A DNA stretch of 64,000 bases, from the NCBI GenBank assembly GCA_047967505.1, contig CM106538.1; one strand, 5' to 3'. Source of the stretch: Dipteris shenzhenensis (Eukaryota; Polypodiophyta; Polypodiopsida; Gleicheniales). This document shows, piece by piece, positions 1-46,029 of this stretch; positions within the stretch are counted from its first letter, which is position 1, and the number at the start of each line of letters is the position of its first letter. Both the position numbers and the translations under genes were made by a program. A model generated the notes under the pieces. That model saw only the letters and a program-made list of their open reading frames with translations. It was not told the origin of the DNA and ran no database searches.

Positions 1-334
1 AAGGTGTTTTGTATTGTTTTTCTCTACATGTTGAAGTCCACTTTTACAAGTCGAGCAGGATGATTTGTGAAACTACATAGGGAAGCAAGAAAGAATCCTT
101 ACATGCCTTGCAAGTACATATGCTTTGTGTTCATTGTTGTGCTAGGATTGAATGTTGCAATGCATAATTTTGTGGAACAGTTAGCTCTTAGAAATATTGA
201 GTTGTTTCAAGCTTTATGTGGCAAAAGAAACCAGCCTTCTATGGAGTAAATGATGCCAAAGGTGTTTTGTATTGTTTTTCTCCACATGTTGAAGTCTACT
301 TTTACAAACTGAGATGCATGATTTGTGAAACTAC
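1..334. repeat. direct duplication, 258-bp offset
   Basis: The block at 1-76 recurs at 259-334 with only a few substitutions, including the shared end ATGATTTGTGAAACTAC. The sequence between the copies has short open frames but nothing I recognise. It may be part of a decayed dispersed repeat. Neither copy shows a coding motif, so no gene is called. Confidence 0.75.
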
Positions 335-1301
335 AAATACTTTGTGAGATTGAAAGATGGCAACAAAGACCGATTGGAGGCTAATTTTTCCCGTTTCCAA
401 TAGGGCAGTACAATGCCTCATTTCGACTTGGCGTTTGGGTGGCTGTCTGGTGGCAACTTGTTTGGCACTGGCATGTTGTGGCATTTTTGCTCATGTAGGC
501 GTGAGCGGGAATGGTGGGCTATAGGTAGTCCTTCATAATTTGTCATTGGGAATAGATCCAAAGGTAACTATGTTAGCTATAAGAGGAAATAGTCCTCCTT
601 AACTAGGACAAGGAATAATCTTTGTAATTGTCTCTTACGAGACTGCTCTTTTCTCTTTTTCTTCATTATGAATATATATAGAAAGGAATAATCTTTAGCC
701 TATTAAACATGGACACGAGAAAAAAAAAGAGAGGACACGTGGCAGCTTGGAGGAGAAGAGCCAGCCACGTGTCACAAAGAAGGAGCTCTTGGATGGAGGC
801 TTAGAGAGGGGAGGAGGTGGAAAGCCAAGAGGCAGGCTTTGAGTGGGGAGGAGGTGGAAAGACAAGAGGCAGCTTTAGGGGGAAGGAGGAGAGAATGGAG
901 GAGATGGAAGTTCAACTTTGGGAGGAAGGAGGAGATGGAAGGGTAATGGAATGAAAGGAGGAGATGGAAGGTGTGAGAGCCATGGGTTAAGACGTAGCCA
1001 CAATTTCAAAAGCCAATCCAAGTATGCAAGGTGAATTGATTAGCAATGTCAGAATCGATCATTCTGCTGGCTAGCTGAGGGAAGATGTATCTTCAGATGG
1101 GGAGTGGTTGAGGATGGTCATGCATCTTTGTGTGTGCAAAGCACGGGGTTAGTACTATTCCTCCTTAGAGAGGAGTGGGAATGGTATAGGCCAATGTGAG
1201 ATGTCCATGTCCTTGGAAACCCAACGGTTTTTCAAATTTGTGGAAAGGTCGTTGATGTGCTTTGTGTGTATAAACAAAAGGGAGTGGAGTAAGAACGCTC
1301 C
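335..1301. other. upstream region of the RSPH10B-like gene, no gene seen
   Basis: No supportable coding region. About 595-690 is pyrimidine-rich then AT-rich and resembles the end of a plant LTR, but no partner LTR is visible. From about 720 to 985 the strand is purine-rich with imperfect repeats of GAGGAGGTGGAAAG and GGAGGAGATGGAAG type. The stretch just before 1302 should hold the promoter and 5' UTR of the MORN gene, but no core element could be assigned safely. Confidence 0.5.
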
Positions 1302-36028
<34,727 letters not shown>

Positions 36029-36559
36029 GTAAGGTTGTCATAGCTTATTCCCTCTCCTTTAATATCTCTCTCTCTAATAGTTATAGTCAATCTAAGTTTA
36101 TGCTACTATGACTTTCCAACTCACAATTTTTGTGCATTTGGATTGTACTTACTACCTTTCATTTTCTCCCGTAAAAGAATATTATTGTTTCTTAGATAAA
36201 ATACACAGAATGAAACAAATTTTACCAATTGTGCAAAGTCTTGGTCCAATGATTTAAAGCAACCTATGTAGGAAAAGGAACAACAACACCCAACAAGTAA
36301 AGAAGAAATAAAGTAATTCGTGGTTGCATGACCCTTGACCATGGAGATCATGCGGCCTAAGAGCATGCAATAGGAGAAGTAAAAGAAGCCAATGACAGAT
36401 GCATCCCTCCTTTCAACATATCTTGACACACCTGACAGAGATGATGCCAGATGTAGAGTGTGATAGTGCATTCCAACATTGGTGAAACTAGATATGAGAG
36501 TCTCACTTGATGCACCGTTCACCAACCTGGAATTTAGGATTGCACTTCTTTCCCTCCCC
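36029..36559. other. start of putative intron 7; unexplained minus-strand frame
   Basis: A 134-codon open frame lies on the minus strand at 36121-36525 (starts MVNGASSETLISSFTNVGMH), with hydrophobic stretches that could be membrane-spanning (YFISSLLVGCCCSFSYIGC). I do not recognise it and it has no partner in the window. It could be a decayed gene fragment or chance. Confidence 0.35.
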
Positions 36560-38290
36560 AGGGCAAGTGCCCGGGCTTAGGTGGCTTGACACCCCTATTT
36601 TTCATTGCATTTTGGGACATCATTCAGGATCATGTTACTTCAGCCCTAGAGGGCATTTGGGACTCTAGTTTTATGCCTGATTCATTCACACATGGTGTCA
36701 TTCATCTTATCCCCAAAGGGGGTTGCAGAAATTTAATATCTCAACGGAGGCCAATTACTCTCTTGGGCGCTTTTTGTAAAATTTTGGCCAAGCTATTAGT
36801 TTGAGTTTGCAGCCCATCCTCATCGATGATATGCAAATGGGCTTTGTTCATGGCCGAAGCATCTTTGATGATGTATTCTCATTTTGGGAGGCTTCACATT
36901 GGGCTACACGAAGTGGCCAAAGGCTTGCCATTATACTCTTGGATTTCGAGAAAGCTTACAGCATAGTAGATTGGGGTTTTATGGAGGGTACTCTTCTACG
37001 CTTTGGATTCTCAGATGCTTCCATTAGAGGGATTTCCTCTTTGTACAAATCAGCCCACAGCCAAGTGTTTATTGGAGAAGAAAGGGGAGAGAGGTTTCAG
37101 ATTTCCAGATCAGTTCACCCGGGATGGCCTGTTGCCCCTTTCCTATATTTATTTGTGGTGGCTGAAGCAATGGGCATATTTTTTAGATCTCAGGAAAATG
37201 TTATTGCACTGAGGCTTCCCCTAAGAAAAGATGAGGAGCTCTTGGATAGTGAGCTGGCTGATGATACTGTTGTTTTTTGGATGTCACTCCACGGAACCTC
37301 ACTTCTTTCAGGGCAGTCGACGGCAACAAGTGCACATATTAATTGGAATAATCCAATGGCTTTTGGATTAATGACAAGATAACTGCAAGTTGGGGAGCTG
37401 ATTTCAATTTCACTTGGATTCAGAGGGATTTTTCTGTGAGATATTTGGGCTGCCAGGTTCATATGGGCATCTCTTTGCCCCAGTGTTTGAGAGCATCGAG
37501 AGGAAACTCCTGTTTTGGAGTTCATCCAAACTTGACCTTGCTTCTAGGGTGGTGGTGGTTGACCAAGTACTTCTAGTTATGGCATGGTTTGTTTGCTCTT
37601 GTTTCTACCATTCTAACTCAACTCAAATGGCCGATAAGAAAATGTATTTGCAGTGGAATACATGGCTCAACAGACACTAGAGACAAGGTGGCTTGGAAGA
37701 CTTTGGTCCTATCCACATGGGAGGCCTCAATTCAATAGATCCAGACTCGCCGAGAAGCTTTATTATGCAAGATTGTGGTCAGAGGACTCTTTCCACGATA
37801 GGAATCTTGGAAGTATTTTTTCATTAGATGTATATAGTTGTGCTCTCTTTCCACGCGTGGAGATTGGATGGATAGTATCAGGTGGATATTTACCTCCGTC
37901 CATCTTAGGGCTCCCTCCTCCCCTCTTAAGGTTGCTATCCTAAAAGCTTGGGCCAGCTTAATGAGTTCTCCTCAAAGATTTTTCACCTTCCTCTTTGGAG
38001 AGATTTACAGATAGCTTATCATGTGGACTGACAAATATACTTCATGAGCATGGCAAACAACTTGGTACTTCTAACTATATGTAGTTGTGATTGAGATGGG
38101 AGAGAGGTCATATTTCCTTTGTGGGCTCTTGGAAGGGGTCCCTTAGAGGGAGTGTAGGGAGAATCCATCAGATTGGTGAAACCATATCCTTGGATTGGAT
38201 TCTTCCTAGTGATAGGCCTCTTTCTCAATCTACTTGGCTAGGGGACTTTACGAGATCAGGGAATCCATTTAGGTCATAGGATTTCGAGGA
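36560..38290 (+). mobile_element. LINE-C copy, RT region, broken
   Basis: RT N-terminal part 36567-36800 (PGLGGLTPLFFIAFW, VIHLIPKGG, RRPITLLGAFCKILAK), a stop at 36798-36801, then 36801-37382: QMGFVHGRSIFDDVFSFWEA, ILLDFEKAYSIVDWGFMEG and ELADDTVVFW (catalytic ADD). The remainder to about 38290 continues in scattered frames (YLGCQVHMGISL, RASRGNSCFG). It ends where the LTR at 38296 begins. Confidence 0.82.
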
Positions 38291-38295
38291 TCTGC

Positions 38296-39110
38296 TGTAG
38301 GATAAATAGATCATCCAAGACCATCTTGTGGACCAGTTGACACAATCACTTGGTTTTCATGGTCAGGCGATGGACATGGTCACGAGGATGACATAGTCAC
38401 CCAAGCACATGGCCATGTATCAAGGGTCTTCATTTCAAGCAGTCCACCTCTTGGCTGTCAGATTGATAGGTGGCGCACATGCTTCATCCGTCAATCAAGC
38501 TCCTTGTCAGAGATAGGGTGGTGTACAAGCGGTGCACGTGGAGTAGTTACGACACACCAACACAAAAGAAGCTGCCCGTTTGCAGAAGCCATGAAGAAAC
38601 GGAGCGGCGGGATGGCTAAGGATGAGGGGACAACCAATAGGAAGAAGGAAGGAGATTTTCCACCAGGGGGAGGCGAGGGTGAAGAGGGGGATAGGGATTC
38701 ATTCATCTTTGTACAAGGTTTGAGAGAGAGTGAGGGAGAGGTTGGAGCTACGAGCTCGCCAATTGTATTTCTATCTTGGAAGAAGATCTTCTGCTCCATC
38801 TTTGAGGTGGATTGGTGTACGTGGTTCCATTTTCATTCTATGATATGCATCTGGTTCTCATTGTGCCCTCTATGTTTCTACTACTGGTACCCTGCATTGT
38901 CTATCGTGAGCGTTGTTCTTTCCTAGTCTCCTTTTGGAGCTTGCTCTTTCTATTCCGATCCATAGCACTCCCTAGCACCTCTTGTATCACCACGTGCGCA
39001 GTGCAGTGTAGTGTCATAGGTCCATGCACCACCCAATCCTCGCTTCTCACATCAGTCGCCTTAGGCCTCGGGTAACACCTTCGGAAGTGATCAAACCTCC
39101 CCTTTAGACA
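38296..39110 (+). repeat. Athila/Tat-type 5' LTR (element C)
   Basis: 815 bp starting TGTAGGATAAATAGATCATCC (first bases TG) and ending TTTAGACA. It matches the LTR at 57947-58764 nearly throughout. A five-base spacer then leads to the PBS at 39116. Confidence 0.85.
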
Positions 39111-39115
39111 ATTTA

Positions 39116-39137
39116 TGGCGATCACAGTGGGACACTG
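39116..39137 (+). promoter_or_regulatory. candidate primer binding site of element C
   Basis: TGGCGATCACAGTGGGACAC starts five bases after the LTR end. The same sequence, with two differences, follows the LTR of the opposite element at 52650-52671. I could not match it to a tRNA from memory. Confidence 0.65.
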
Positions 39138-40690
39138 ATGGTGTTGAGTAGCAAAGAGTGAAGTGGTGTTTTAAGGCCTTAGGAGAGAGATTTTATGCGA
39201 ATACTTCTAACACCATTGAGGGAGCGAGTGACAGAACGAGAAGGGACTTAAGAAGAGTCAAGAGAAGGCTCCCTACAAATAAAACATGGTATAAGAAGCA
39301 TTACGTGCGATAGAAGTTGGAGAAGTCCTCCAGCCGCCGTGAATATAACCCATCAATGCAATTGCCAAAGCGATCAACCTCATCAAAGCTCTCATTGAAT
39401 TGGACACATTAAGATCCTTGGTGGTTAGATTGGGGCTTTGAAGGGGAAGAAGTGCAAAGCGCCGAACAAGTGAAAGAAGAAGGCACTAAGGACGAGGCTT
39501 CATCCAAAGCTTGTATAGCACTTTCGTTCATCCTGCAACTATGTCTTCATCAACACCATCATCTATGGGGTTGGCCACTGCATCAGCATCCTACGCGACA
39601 CAATAGACCAGTCAAGGTGCTATGCTGTCTCTTATGTGCAACCCCGATTTCCTCCCCAATCTAGCCTCTACATCCATGGCACCTCTTGGTTCTCTTTTCG
39701 CTCCCTTCATGTCCCTACCTTCGATGAGTGTTTCACCTCCTCCTTCTGCTGCATTATCCTTTCCACTATCCATGTACTTCCCTGGCCACCCATCATTCAT
39801 AGCTTCCACTCTGTCACACCCTCTCTCAACTACTCTTCCATGATCATTGACTCCCCCACCTTCTTTGTTCTCACCCCTGACATTTGTGTCCATGCTACCT
39901 TCAGCGCCTGGCGTGCCACCCTCCTTTTCATCCCCTATGTTCTCGAGTCTATATTGCCATCAGTAATGCCTTCAGCACTCACACCTTCTACATTGGCATC
40001 AGTAATGCCTTCAACACTCTCAACTTCTACTTTGACAGCAGTAGTATCTTCAACACCAGCACCACCCATGGTTACATCAGACATCGCCACTACGATCTTC
40101 ATTGGGGTTCCTTGTCTTACCCATGCCCTTTGGCCCTGTGGCACTGAGTCTTACTACTACTCAATCAGGAGGTCCTTTGATGGTTGTAATTATTTCAGGT
40201 CTCGGTGTGGGTAAAGGTGTTGCCTCAGCCATGGTGGTTCTAAGTTCCATGGAGAAAGAGAGACTTCTTGAATTATTGAACAAAGTCCACGTGAAAACCT
40301 AGAAGTTCAAGGGCCACCTCCATGAAGACACTGAAGCTCATGACAGAAAGTTTCTCACAGCATGTAAGGCCAAAGAAGTGGAGAATGAGCATGCTTTTCT
40401 TTATATCTTTCCTTCCTCTTTGGAGGATGGAGTGAACGTGTGGTACAATCCGATCACTTCCAGACTTTGGCAAACCTGAGGGAATTTCTCTGGATCTTCA
40501 AGTTGGAATAGTTCGAGCACATGATTGTTCAAGAGTTTTTCATAGACACAATTAACCCATGGGAGCATTTCTGAAATGTTTACGTGAATGAGGGTCTTGG
40601 CGCTGAAGATGTGTGTGCTGCTAGTGATGTTGTCATGAAAGAAGTAAACTTTGGTGCACCGAGTGGGTCATGGTCGCTGGGAATGCACTT
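39138..40690 (+). pseudogene. element C gag
   Basis: Degenerate copy of the gag at 51080-52387. Recognisable pieces: VQSAEQVKEEGTKDEASS near 39460, a Ser/Thr/Pro-rich middle (39620-40180, MPSALTPSTLASVMPSTLS), and the gag core LLNKVHVKT, FKGHLHEDTEAH-like text, VENEHAFLYIFPSSLEDG at 40260-40440. An in-frame stop replaces Gln in VHVKT*KFKG near 40302. Homology ends at about 40690, next to an inverted module from the other element. Confidence 0.75.
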
Positions 40691-40744
40691 CTAAATGTAA
40701 GGTATCCACTTTGGCTTCTTTTTTAACCTTTTGTGAAATTTAAG

Positions 40745-41255
40745 GACATGATGCCTTTGAATATCGCTACCTCAAGGGGTTGTGGAAGACCACCCGAATG
40801 ATTGAGAAAGATGAAACAGGGGGTGGAAGATCGCAAGCTGTACTTTGTGGGGCCAAATCACCGCCACCGGTACTGTGCCCACTGTGCCCACTGGATGCCT
40901 TGGATGGTGTCTTAATGGTACCTATGGGGGGCAGATAGTCAGAGCCTCCATGATCTGAATCAGAGGAACTCGAAAAAGGGGATAGCTCCTCATTTGATAT
41001 GATAGTGATCCTGTTGGAGGGAGGTGAATCTGCAGGTGCTTGAGGTCGTTTGGAAGTGCTCTATGGTGTAGACCCGGCACCCTGGTCATCTGCTGTGCAT
41101 TTGCCAAGTGATGCCATGGAGGGTGGTCCTGATCCTGTTCTGCGGGCTGCTCGAGCCGTATGAAAGTCAATGAATAGAGTATCTCGAGGTAATTTGGGTT
41201 TGTACTTGTGGCAAGGGGCACGGGCAAGCATGAAATGCTCCCTATGGAGAGGCAA
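40745..41255 (-). pseudogene. retroelement-associated ORF module (copy 2)
   Basis: Minus-strand text CHKYKPKLPRDTLFIDFHTA, then ITIISNEELSPFSSSSDSDH with GGSDY (about 40925-40960) and VVFHNPL. It aligns with the module at 11105-11700 (KYKPRLPKDKLFTPF, SDHGGSDY, VVFKTLF). It lies downstream of the integrase of the minus-strand element, in the same sense, after the minisatellite block 41640-44900. That position fits an accessory 3' ORF of a Tat-type element. The part after VVF is lost at the junction with element C. Confidence 0.6.
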
Positions 41256-41639
41256 AGAGCGAGGAGGTGGTATTGATGTCGAAGTCTAGAGAGGCAAGGA
41301 CTGAAGAGGGGGTGCTGATGTCGAGGCCCACAAGATAAGATGTCTGGTGAGGCAAGGACTGAAGAGGGGGTGCTGATGTCGAGGCCAACGAGATAGGAGC
41401 TTGTGGTCGGAAAGGCCGGTCGGGAGAAGTGTGTGTCAGATTGATTGGAGAGAGGAGAAAGGATTAGAGACCGGGGAGAGGAGTGTGACAGATTGATTGG
41501 AGAGAGGAGAAAGGATTAGTAGCCAGGAGGGGAGCAGTGGGAGAGGGACAACGAGGGGGTTGCGTTGATCTGAGAGAGAGAGGGGTTTGGGGTGCGGTGG
41601 TTTGCAAGATCCGAGAGAAGCAAATCTCGCAAGTCACGA

Positions 41640-41872
41640 TTTTACATAGAATCAATGAAGCAACAAAGAAGCTGTATGCCAAAGAAAACCTGTACGCCAA
41701 AGAAAAAGCTGTACGCCAAAGGAAAGCTGTACGAGCTAAAGCAAAACTGTACGCCAAAGGAAAGCTGTATGCCAAAGAAAAAGTTGTACGCCAAAGGAAA
41801 CCTGTACGCCAAAGGAAACCTGTACGCCAAAGAAAAAGCTGTACTCCAAAGGAAAGCTTTAGCTGAGCGGAT
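41640..41872. repeat. minisatellite, 17-19-bp unit
   Basis: About eleven copies of CTGTACGCCAAAGGAAAG-like units. Read on +, they give KAVRQRK- or LYAKE-type repeats in two open frames; unit length varies, so the frames shift. Confidence 0.92.
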
Positions 41873-41989
41873 GTAGAGAGCTCCGCGCTGGCCGTTGATG
41901 GTGTAGGCGTGATTCCTAAAAAGAGCAACCACATTCAATGTGGCAACAACGGAGGCGGAAGCAGAGGCAGAAGCTAAGGCTTGAGTACG

Positions 41990-42345
41990 AGAGGGAGGAT
42001 GGGTGCATTGTAGGAGAGGGAGGAGAGAGAGAGGGGGGTGTGTTGCAGGAGAGGCAAGAGTGGGAGGGAGGGGGTGCATTGAAGGAGAAGCAGGAGGGGA
42101 GGTGAGTTGAAGGAGAGGGAAGAGTGGGAGGGGGGTGCGTTGAAGGAGAAGCAGGAGGGGGGCGGTTGCGTTTAGGAGAGGGAGGAGTGGGAGGGGGGGC
42201 ATTGAAGGAGAGGGAGGAGTGGGAGGGGGGGGTGTTGAAGGAGAAGCAACAAGGGGTGGGTTGCATTGCAGGAGAGGGAGGAGTGGGAGGGGGGGCATTG
42301 AAGGAGAGGGAGGTGTGGGAGGGGAGGGGGTTGGAGGGAGTGAGG
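41990..42345. repeat. G-rich minisatellite, about 40-bp unit
   Basis: Roughly eight units of GCATTGAAGGAGAGGGAGGA plus GTGGGAGGGGGG, with length variants. Minus strand is CT-rich (LLQCNPPL/HPPLPLLPLL translation). Confidence 0.9.
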
Positions 42346-42859
42346 AAAAGGGCGCACCAAGGGGGAAGCTGCTAGAAGGAAGGGCGCAGGAGGAAAGGCG
42401 CAGGAGGAGTGTTGCTTGTACAGCCAAGGAGGGGTGCAAGCAATATGAGCAAAGAGATAAAGGTGGGGAGGAGGTGAGAGAAAGGGGAGAAAGGTGGCGA
42501 GGAAGGTGTCACCAAGGGAAAGGTGGCAAGGGAGGAGGCCATGGTAGTGCCAAGGGTAAGGCCAAGGTAGCGGAGGTGGCGGGGAAGGTGAAAAAGGGGA
42601 CGGGAAGTAGATGACGGAGATAGGAGATAGTAGAGAAGGAGGGGTAGCTGCAATCAGTGGAGAGAGATCCACAAAGGGAGCTAAAGGTAGGGATAGTAGG
42701 AAGCAAGGAGAGGAACTGCTAAATTGAGTGCTAATTTTAGCAAAGAGATGCCAAATTCAGAAGGGAATGCTAAATATAGCAAAAAGGTGCTAAACTTAGG
42801 GAAAGATATGCCAAACTTGGCTGGAGCGCTAGGGGTAGGGCTAAATATAGCGGGTGGAA

Positions 42860-44300
42860 AGGGATGAATTTTGTAAGAGAGAGGTGGAGGTGGACAGAGG
42901 GTGGAAAGAGAAGCGTTTTGGAAGAGTGAGGTAGGGGTGGACAGAGGGTGGAAAGAGAAGGGTTTTGTAAGAGAGACGTGGAGGGTTGGACATAGGGTGG
43001 AAAGAGAAGGGTTTTGTAAGAGAGAAGTAGGGGTGAACATAGGGTGGAAAGGGAAGGGTTTTGTAAGAGAGAGATAGGGATTGGACAGAGGGTGGAAAGA
43101 GAAGGGGTTTGTAAGAGGGAGGTGGGGGTTGGACATAGGGTGGAAAGAGAAGGGTTTTGTAAGAGAGAGGTAGGGGTGGACATAGGGTGGAAAGGGAAAG
43201 GTTTTGTAAGAGAGAGGTAGGGGTTGACAGATGGTGGAAAGAGAAGGGGTTTGTAAGAGAGAGGTGGGGGGTTTGACATAGGGTGGAAAGAGAAGAGTTT
43301 GTAAGAGAGAGGTAGGGGTGGACATAGGGTGGAAAGGAAAGGGTTTTGTAAGAGAGAGGTAGAGGTGGACAGAGAGTGGAAAGAGAAGAAGTTTGTAAGA
43401 GAGAGGTAGGGAGTTGGACATAGGGTGGGAAGGGAAGGGTTTTATAAGAGAGAGGTAGGGGTTGGAGAGAGGGTGGAAAGAGAAGGGGTTTGTAAGAGAG
43501 AGGTGGGGGGTTAGACATAGGGTGGAAAGAGAAGGGTTTTGTAAGAGAGAGGTAGAGGTGGACAGAGGGTGGAAAGAGAAGGGGTTTGTAAGAGAGGTGG
43601 GGGGTTGGACATAGGGTGGAAAGAGAAGGGATTTGTAAGAAAGAGGTAAGGGGTGGACAGGGTGGAAAGAGTAGGGGTTTGTAAGAGAGAGGTGGGAGGT
43701 TGGACATAGGGTGGAAAGACAAGGGGTTTGTGAGAGAGTGGTGGGGGGTTGGACATAGGGTGGAAAGAGAAGGGTTTTGTAAGAGAGAGGTAGGGGTGGA
43801 CATAGGGTGGAAAGGAAAGGGTTTTATAAGAGAGAGGTAGGGGTTGATAGAGGGTGGAAAGAGAAGGGGTTTGTAAGAGAGAGGTGGGGGATTGGACATA
43901 GCATGGAAAGAGAAGGGTTTTGTAAGAGAGAGGTAGGGGTGGACACAGGGTGGAAAGGAAAGGGTTTTATAAGAGAGAGGTAGAGGTGAACAGAGAGTGG
44001 AAAGAGAAGGAGTTTGTAAGAGAGAGGTAGGGGGTTGGACATAGGGTGGAAAGGGAAGGGTTTTATAAGAGAGAGGTAGGGGTTGGACAGAGGGTGGAAA
44101 GAGAAGGGGTTTGTAAGAGAGAGATGGGGGGTTGGACATAGGGTGGAAAGAGAAGGGGTTTGTGAGAGAGGTGGGGGGTTGGACATAGGGTGGAAAGAGA
44201 AGGGATTTGTAAGAGAGAGGTAGGGGATGGACAGGGTGGAAAGAGAAGGGGTTTGTAAGAGAGAGGTGTGAGGTTGGACATAGGGTGGAAAGAGAAGGGG
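42860..44300. repeat. minisatellite array, about 48-bp unit, ~29 copies
   Basis: Unit on +: GGACATAGGGTGGAAAGAGA, AGGGTTTTGTAAGAGAGAGG, TAGGGGT. Period 47-50 bp; 48 is divisible by three, so long frames stay open on the minus strand, the longest 42841-44376 (511 codons) with a 16-residue repeat such as SLTKPFSFHPMSTPTS. Composition and the multiple open frames argue that these are by-products of the array and not a protein gene. Variants with GACATAGGG and GACAGAGGG alternate in a higher-order pattern. Confidence 0.95.
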
Positions 44301-44905
44301 AAAGTGACACAAGATGAAAAGGGGAGGTCGTAGTTAGAGAGAAAAAGTGACATGGGATGAAAAGGGGAGCTCGCACTTAGAGAGAGCAAGTGGCATGGGG
44401 TGAAAAAGGGAGGCCTCACTTAGAGAGAGAAAGTGGCACGGGATGAAAAGGGAAGGTCGCACTTAGAGAGAGAAAGTGGCACAGGATGAAAAAGGGAGGC
44501 CTCACTTAGAGAGAGAAAGTGGCATGGGGTGAAAAGGGGAGGTCGCACTTAGAGAAAGTGTCATGGGGTGAAAAGGAGAGGCCTCACTAAGAGAGAGAAA
44601 GTGACGAGAGATGAAAAGAGGAGCCTTCACTTAGAGAGAGAAAGTGACACGGAGTGAAAAAGGGAGGTCGCACTCGGAGGGAGGCCTCACTTAGAGAGAG
44701 AGTGGGATGGGATAAAAAGGGGAGGTCGTACTTAGAGAGAGAAAGTGCCACAGGGTGAAAAAGGGAGGCCTCACTTAGAGAGAGAAAGTGACACTGGGGT
44801 GGAAAGAGAAGGACCCATGTAGAGAGAGAAAGTGGCACCAAGTGCAGAGAGGACCCTTGTAGAGAGAGAAAGTGACACTCAGAAGGAGAAGATGTCACCA
44901 GGGAA
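44301..44905. repeat. minisatellite array, about 45-bp unit
   Basis: About thirteen units built on CTTAGAGAGAGAAAGTGGCA plus CGGGGTGAAAAGGGGAGG and TCGCA or CCTCA. Adjacent to, but distinct from, the 48-bp array; ends just before the integrase C terminus of the minus-strand element. Confidence 0.95.
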
Positions 44906-44949
44906 GGAGAAGGCAAGAGTGTATATAGAAGGACTAGGAGGGTGTTTCC

Positions 44950-45162
44950 TCATTGATCATGGTACCTCTTGATGCGTGACCCATTCATTGGTGCAGGTAG
45001 GAGTCTGCCTTCTAAAGTGGCCAAGTAGACTACGCCACTTGGGATAAGCTTGGCAATGAAAAATGGGCCTGTCCAACCACTTACAAACTTAGGTTTGTGT
45101 TTGAGAAACTTATTGGAATACAAGAGTACTAAATCACCAACTTTGAAATTTCTATCGGTCAT
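44950..45162 (-). pseudogene. Athila/Tat-type integrase C terminus
   Basis: 70 codons: MTDRNFKVGDLVLLYSNKFL, KFVSGWTGPFFIAKL and a stop after RIKRYHDQ. This is the GPY/F-type module that closes gypsy pol. No chromodomain follows, unlike the chromovirus at 14223. Confidence 0.8.
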
Positions 45163-46026
45163 GCCAAGCTTTCTGTCGTTTCTGCCACACTTCTTGAGCG
45201 AAGACTACTTCACATCAATGCTCTGCTAGTGCCTCCAAATCCCACAAGCGCTCCATTGTGCAGGCTTCAAAGTTGTCACTTTTGTCTGGAAGAACTCTGT
45301 GGGTGTCAAGATGAAATTCATAAGGCATGACGGCCTCCAGTCCGGCCTCCAGTCCATAAACCAACTCAAAGGGTGAATACCCAGTACTCGCCTTGTAAGC
45401 AGTTCGATAGGCTGGAAGTATGTCATCCCAATCTGCTAAAGAACTTAGGCAAAGACGAGCGATTTGAGCTCTCAGCTAGACCATTGGCACATGGGTAATA
45501 GGGAGATGAAAATTTATGAACTATTTGTAGTAGGTGAACCAATGCAGCAATGGTGTCATTTAGGAAGTGAGACCCTCTATCACTCATCAACTCAACAAGA
45601 CAGCCAAACCGAGAGATGATCTGGTCATATAGAAATGTGGCTACTACTGGGCTGTACAGTTCTTGACTGCCTTGGCTTCAACCCATTTGGTTCCATAGTC
45701 GGTGGCAAGTAGAGCATACTTGTTCCCTCGGTGTGTGGAAGGAGAGATGGGTCCAATGAAATCCAATCCCCAACAATAGAAGGGGGGCACTAGAGTGAAT
45801 GGTTTGAGGGAAGGTACTCGCGCCTTGTAGGCTTGGGGCCTCCTCGTTGACATGAATCACATCTGGTCACATGAGCATGGCAGTCGCAGAAGAGCTTGGG
45901 CCACCAGAACCTCGCACGCATGATTTTTCGAGTAGTAGCATCTGAGGCCATATCCCCTCCACCTATGCCAGTGTGCGCCTCTTCAAGAATGGATTGTGTC
46001 TCGTGGGGAAGCACACTCCGTCTCAA
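45163..46026 (-). pseudogene. Athila/Tat-type integrase, fragmented
   Basis: 45790-46026 holds the zinc-binding part [39 protein letters not shown] and CQ; the second His of HHCC is replaced by Asp (GGD). 45644-45853 is the core start, [17 protein letters not shown] (first catalytic Asp) and [18 protein letters not shown]. 45226-45426 is the core end with FSLGIHPL-like text. Frames differ and stops separate them. Confidence 0.82.
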
Positions 46027-46029
46027 GAT

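Noticed and set aside
67-249. 60-codon frame with MHNFVEQLALRNIELF, considered as a PPR-protein fragment
   Set aside because: No PPR spacing can be shown and the frame is interrupted by the duplication.
1269-1276. TATAAACA as a TATA box of the RSPH10B-like gene
   Set aside because: It is only 26 bases upstream of the chosen ATG, which would leave no 5' UTR; could be chance.
41640-41872. Lys/Arg-rich repeat protein (AVRQRK units)
   Set aside because: A variable-length 17-19-bp minisatellite open in more than one frame; no start or domain support.
42841-44376. 511-codon open frame on the minus strand
   Set aside because: It is a translation of a 48-bp minisatellite; two other frames are also open over long parts, and composition is pure repeat.
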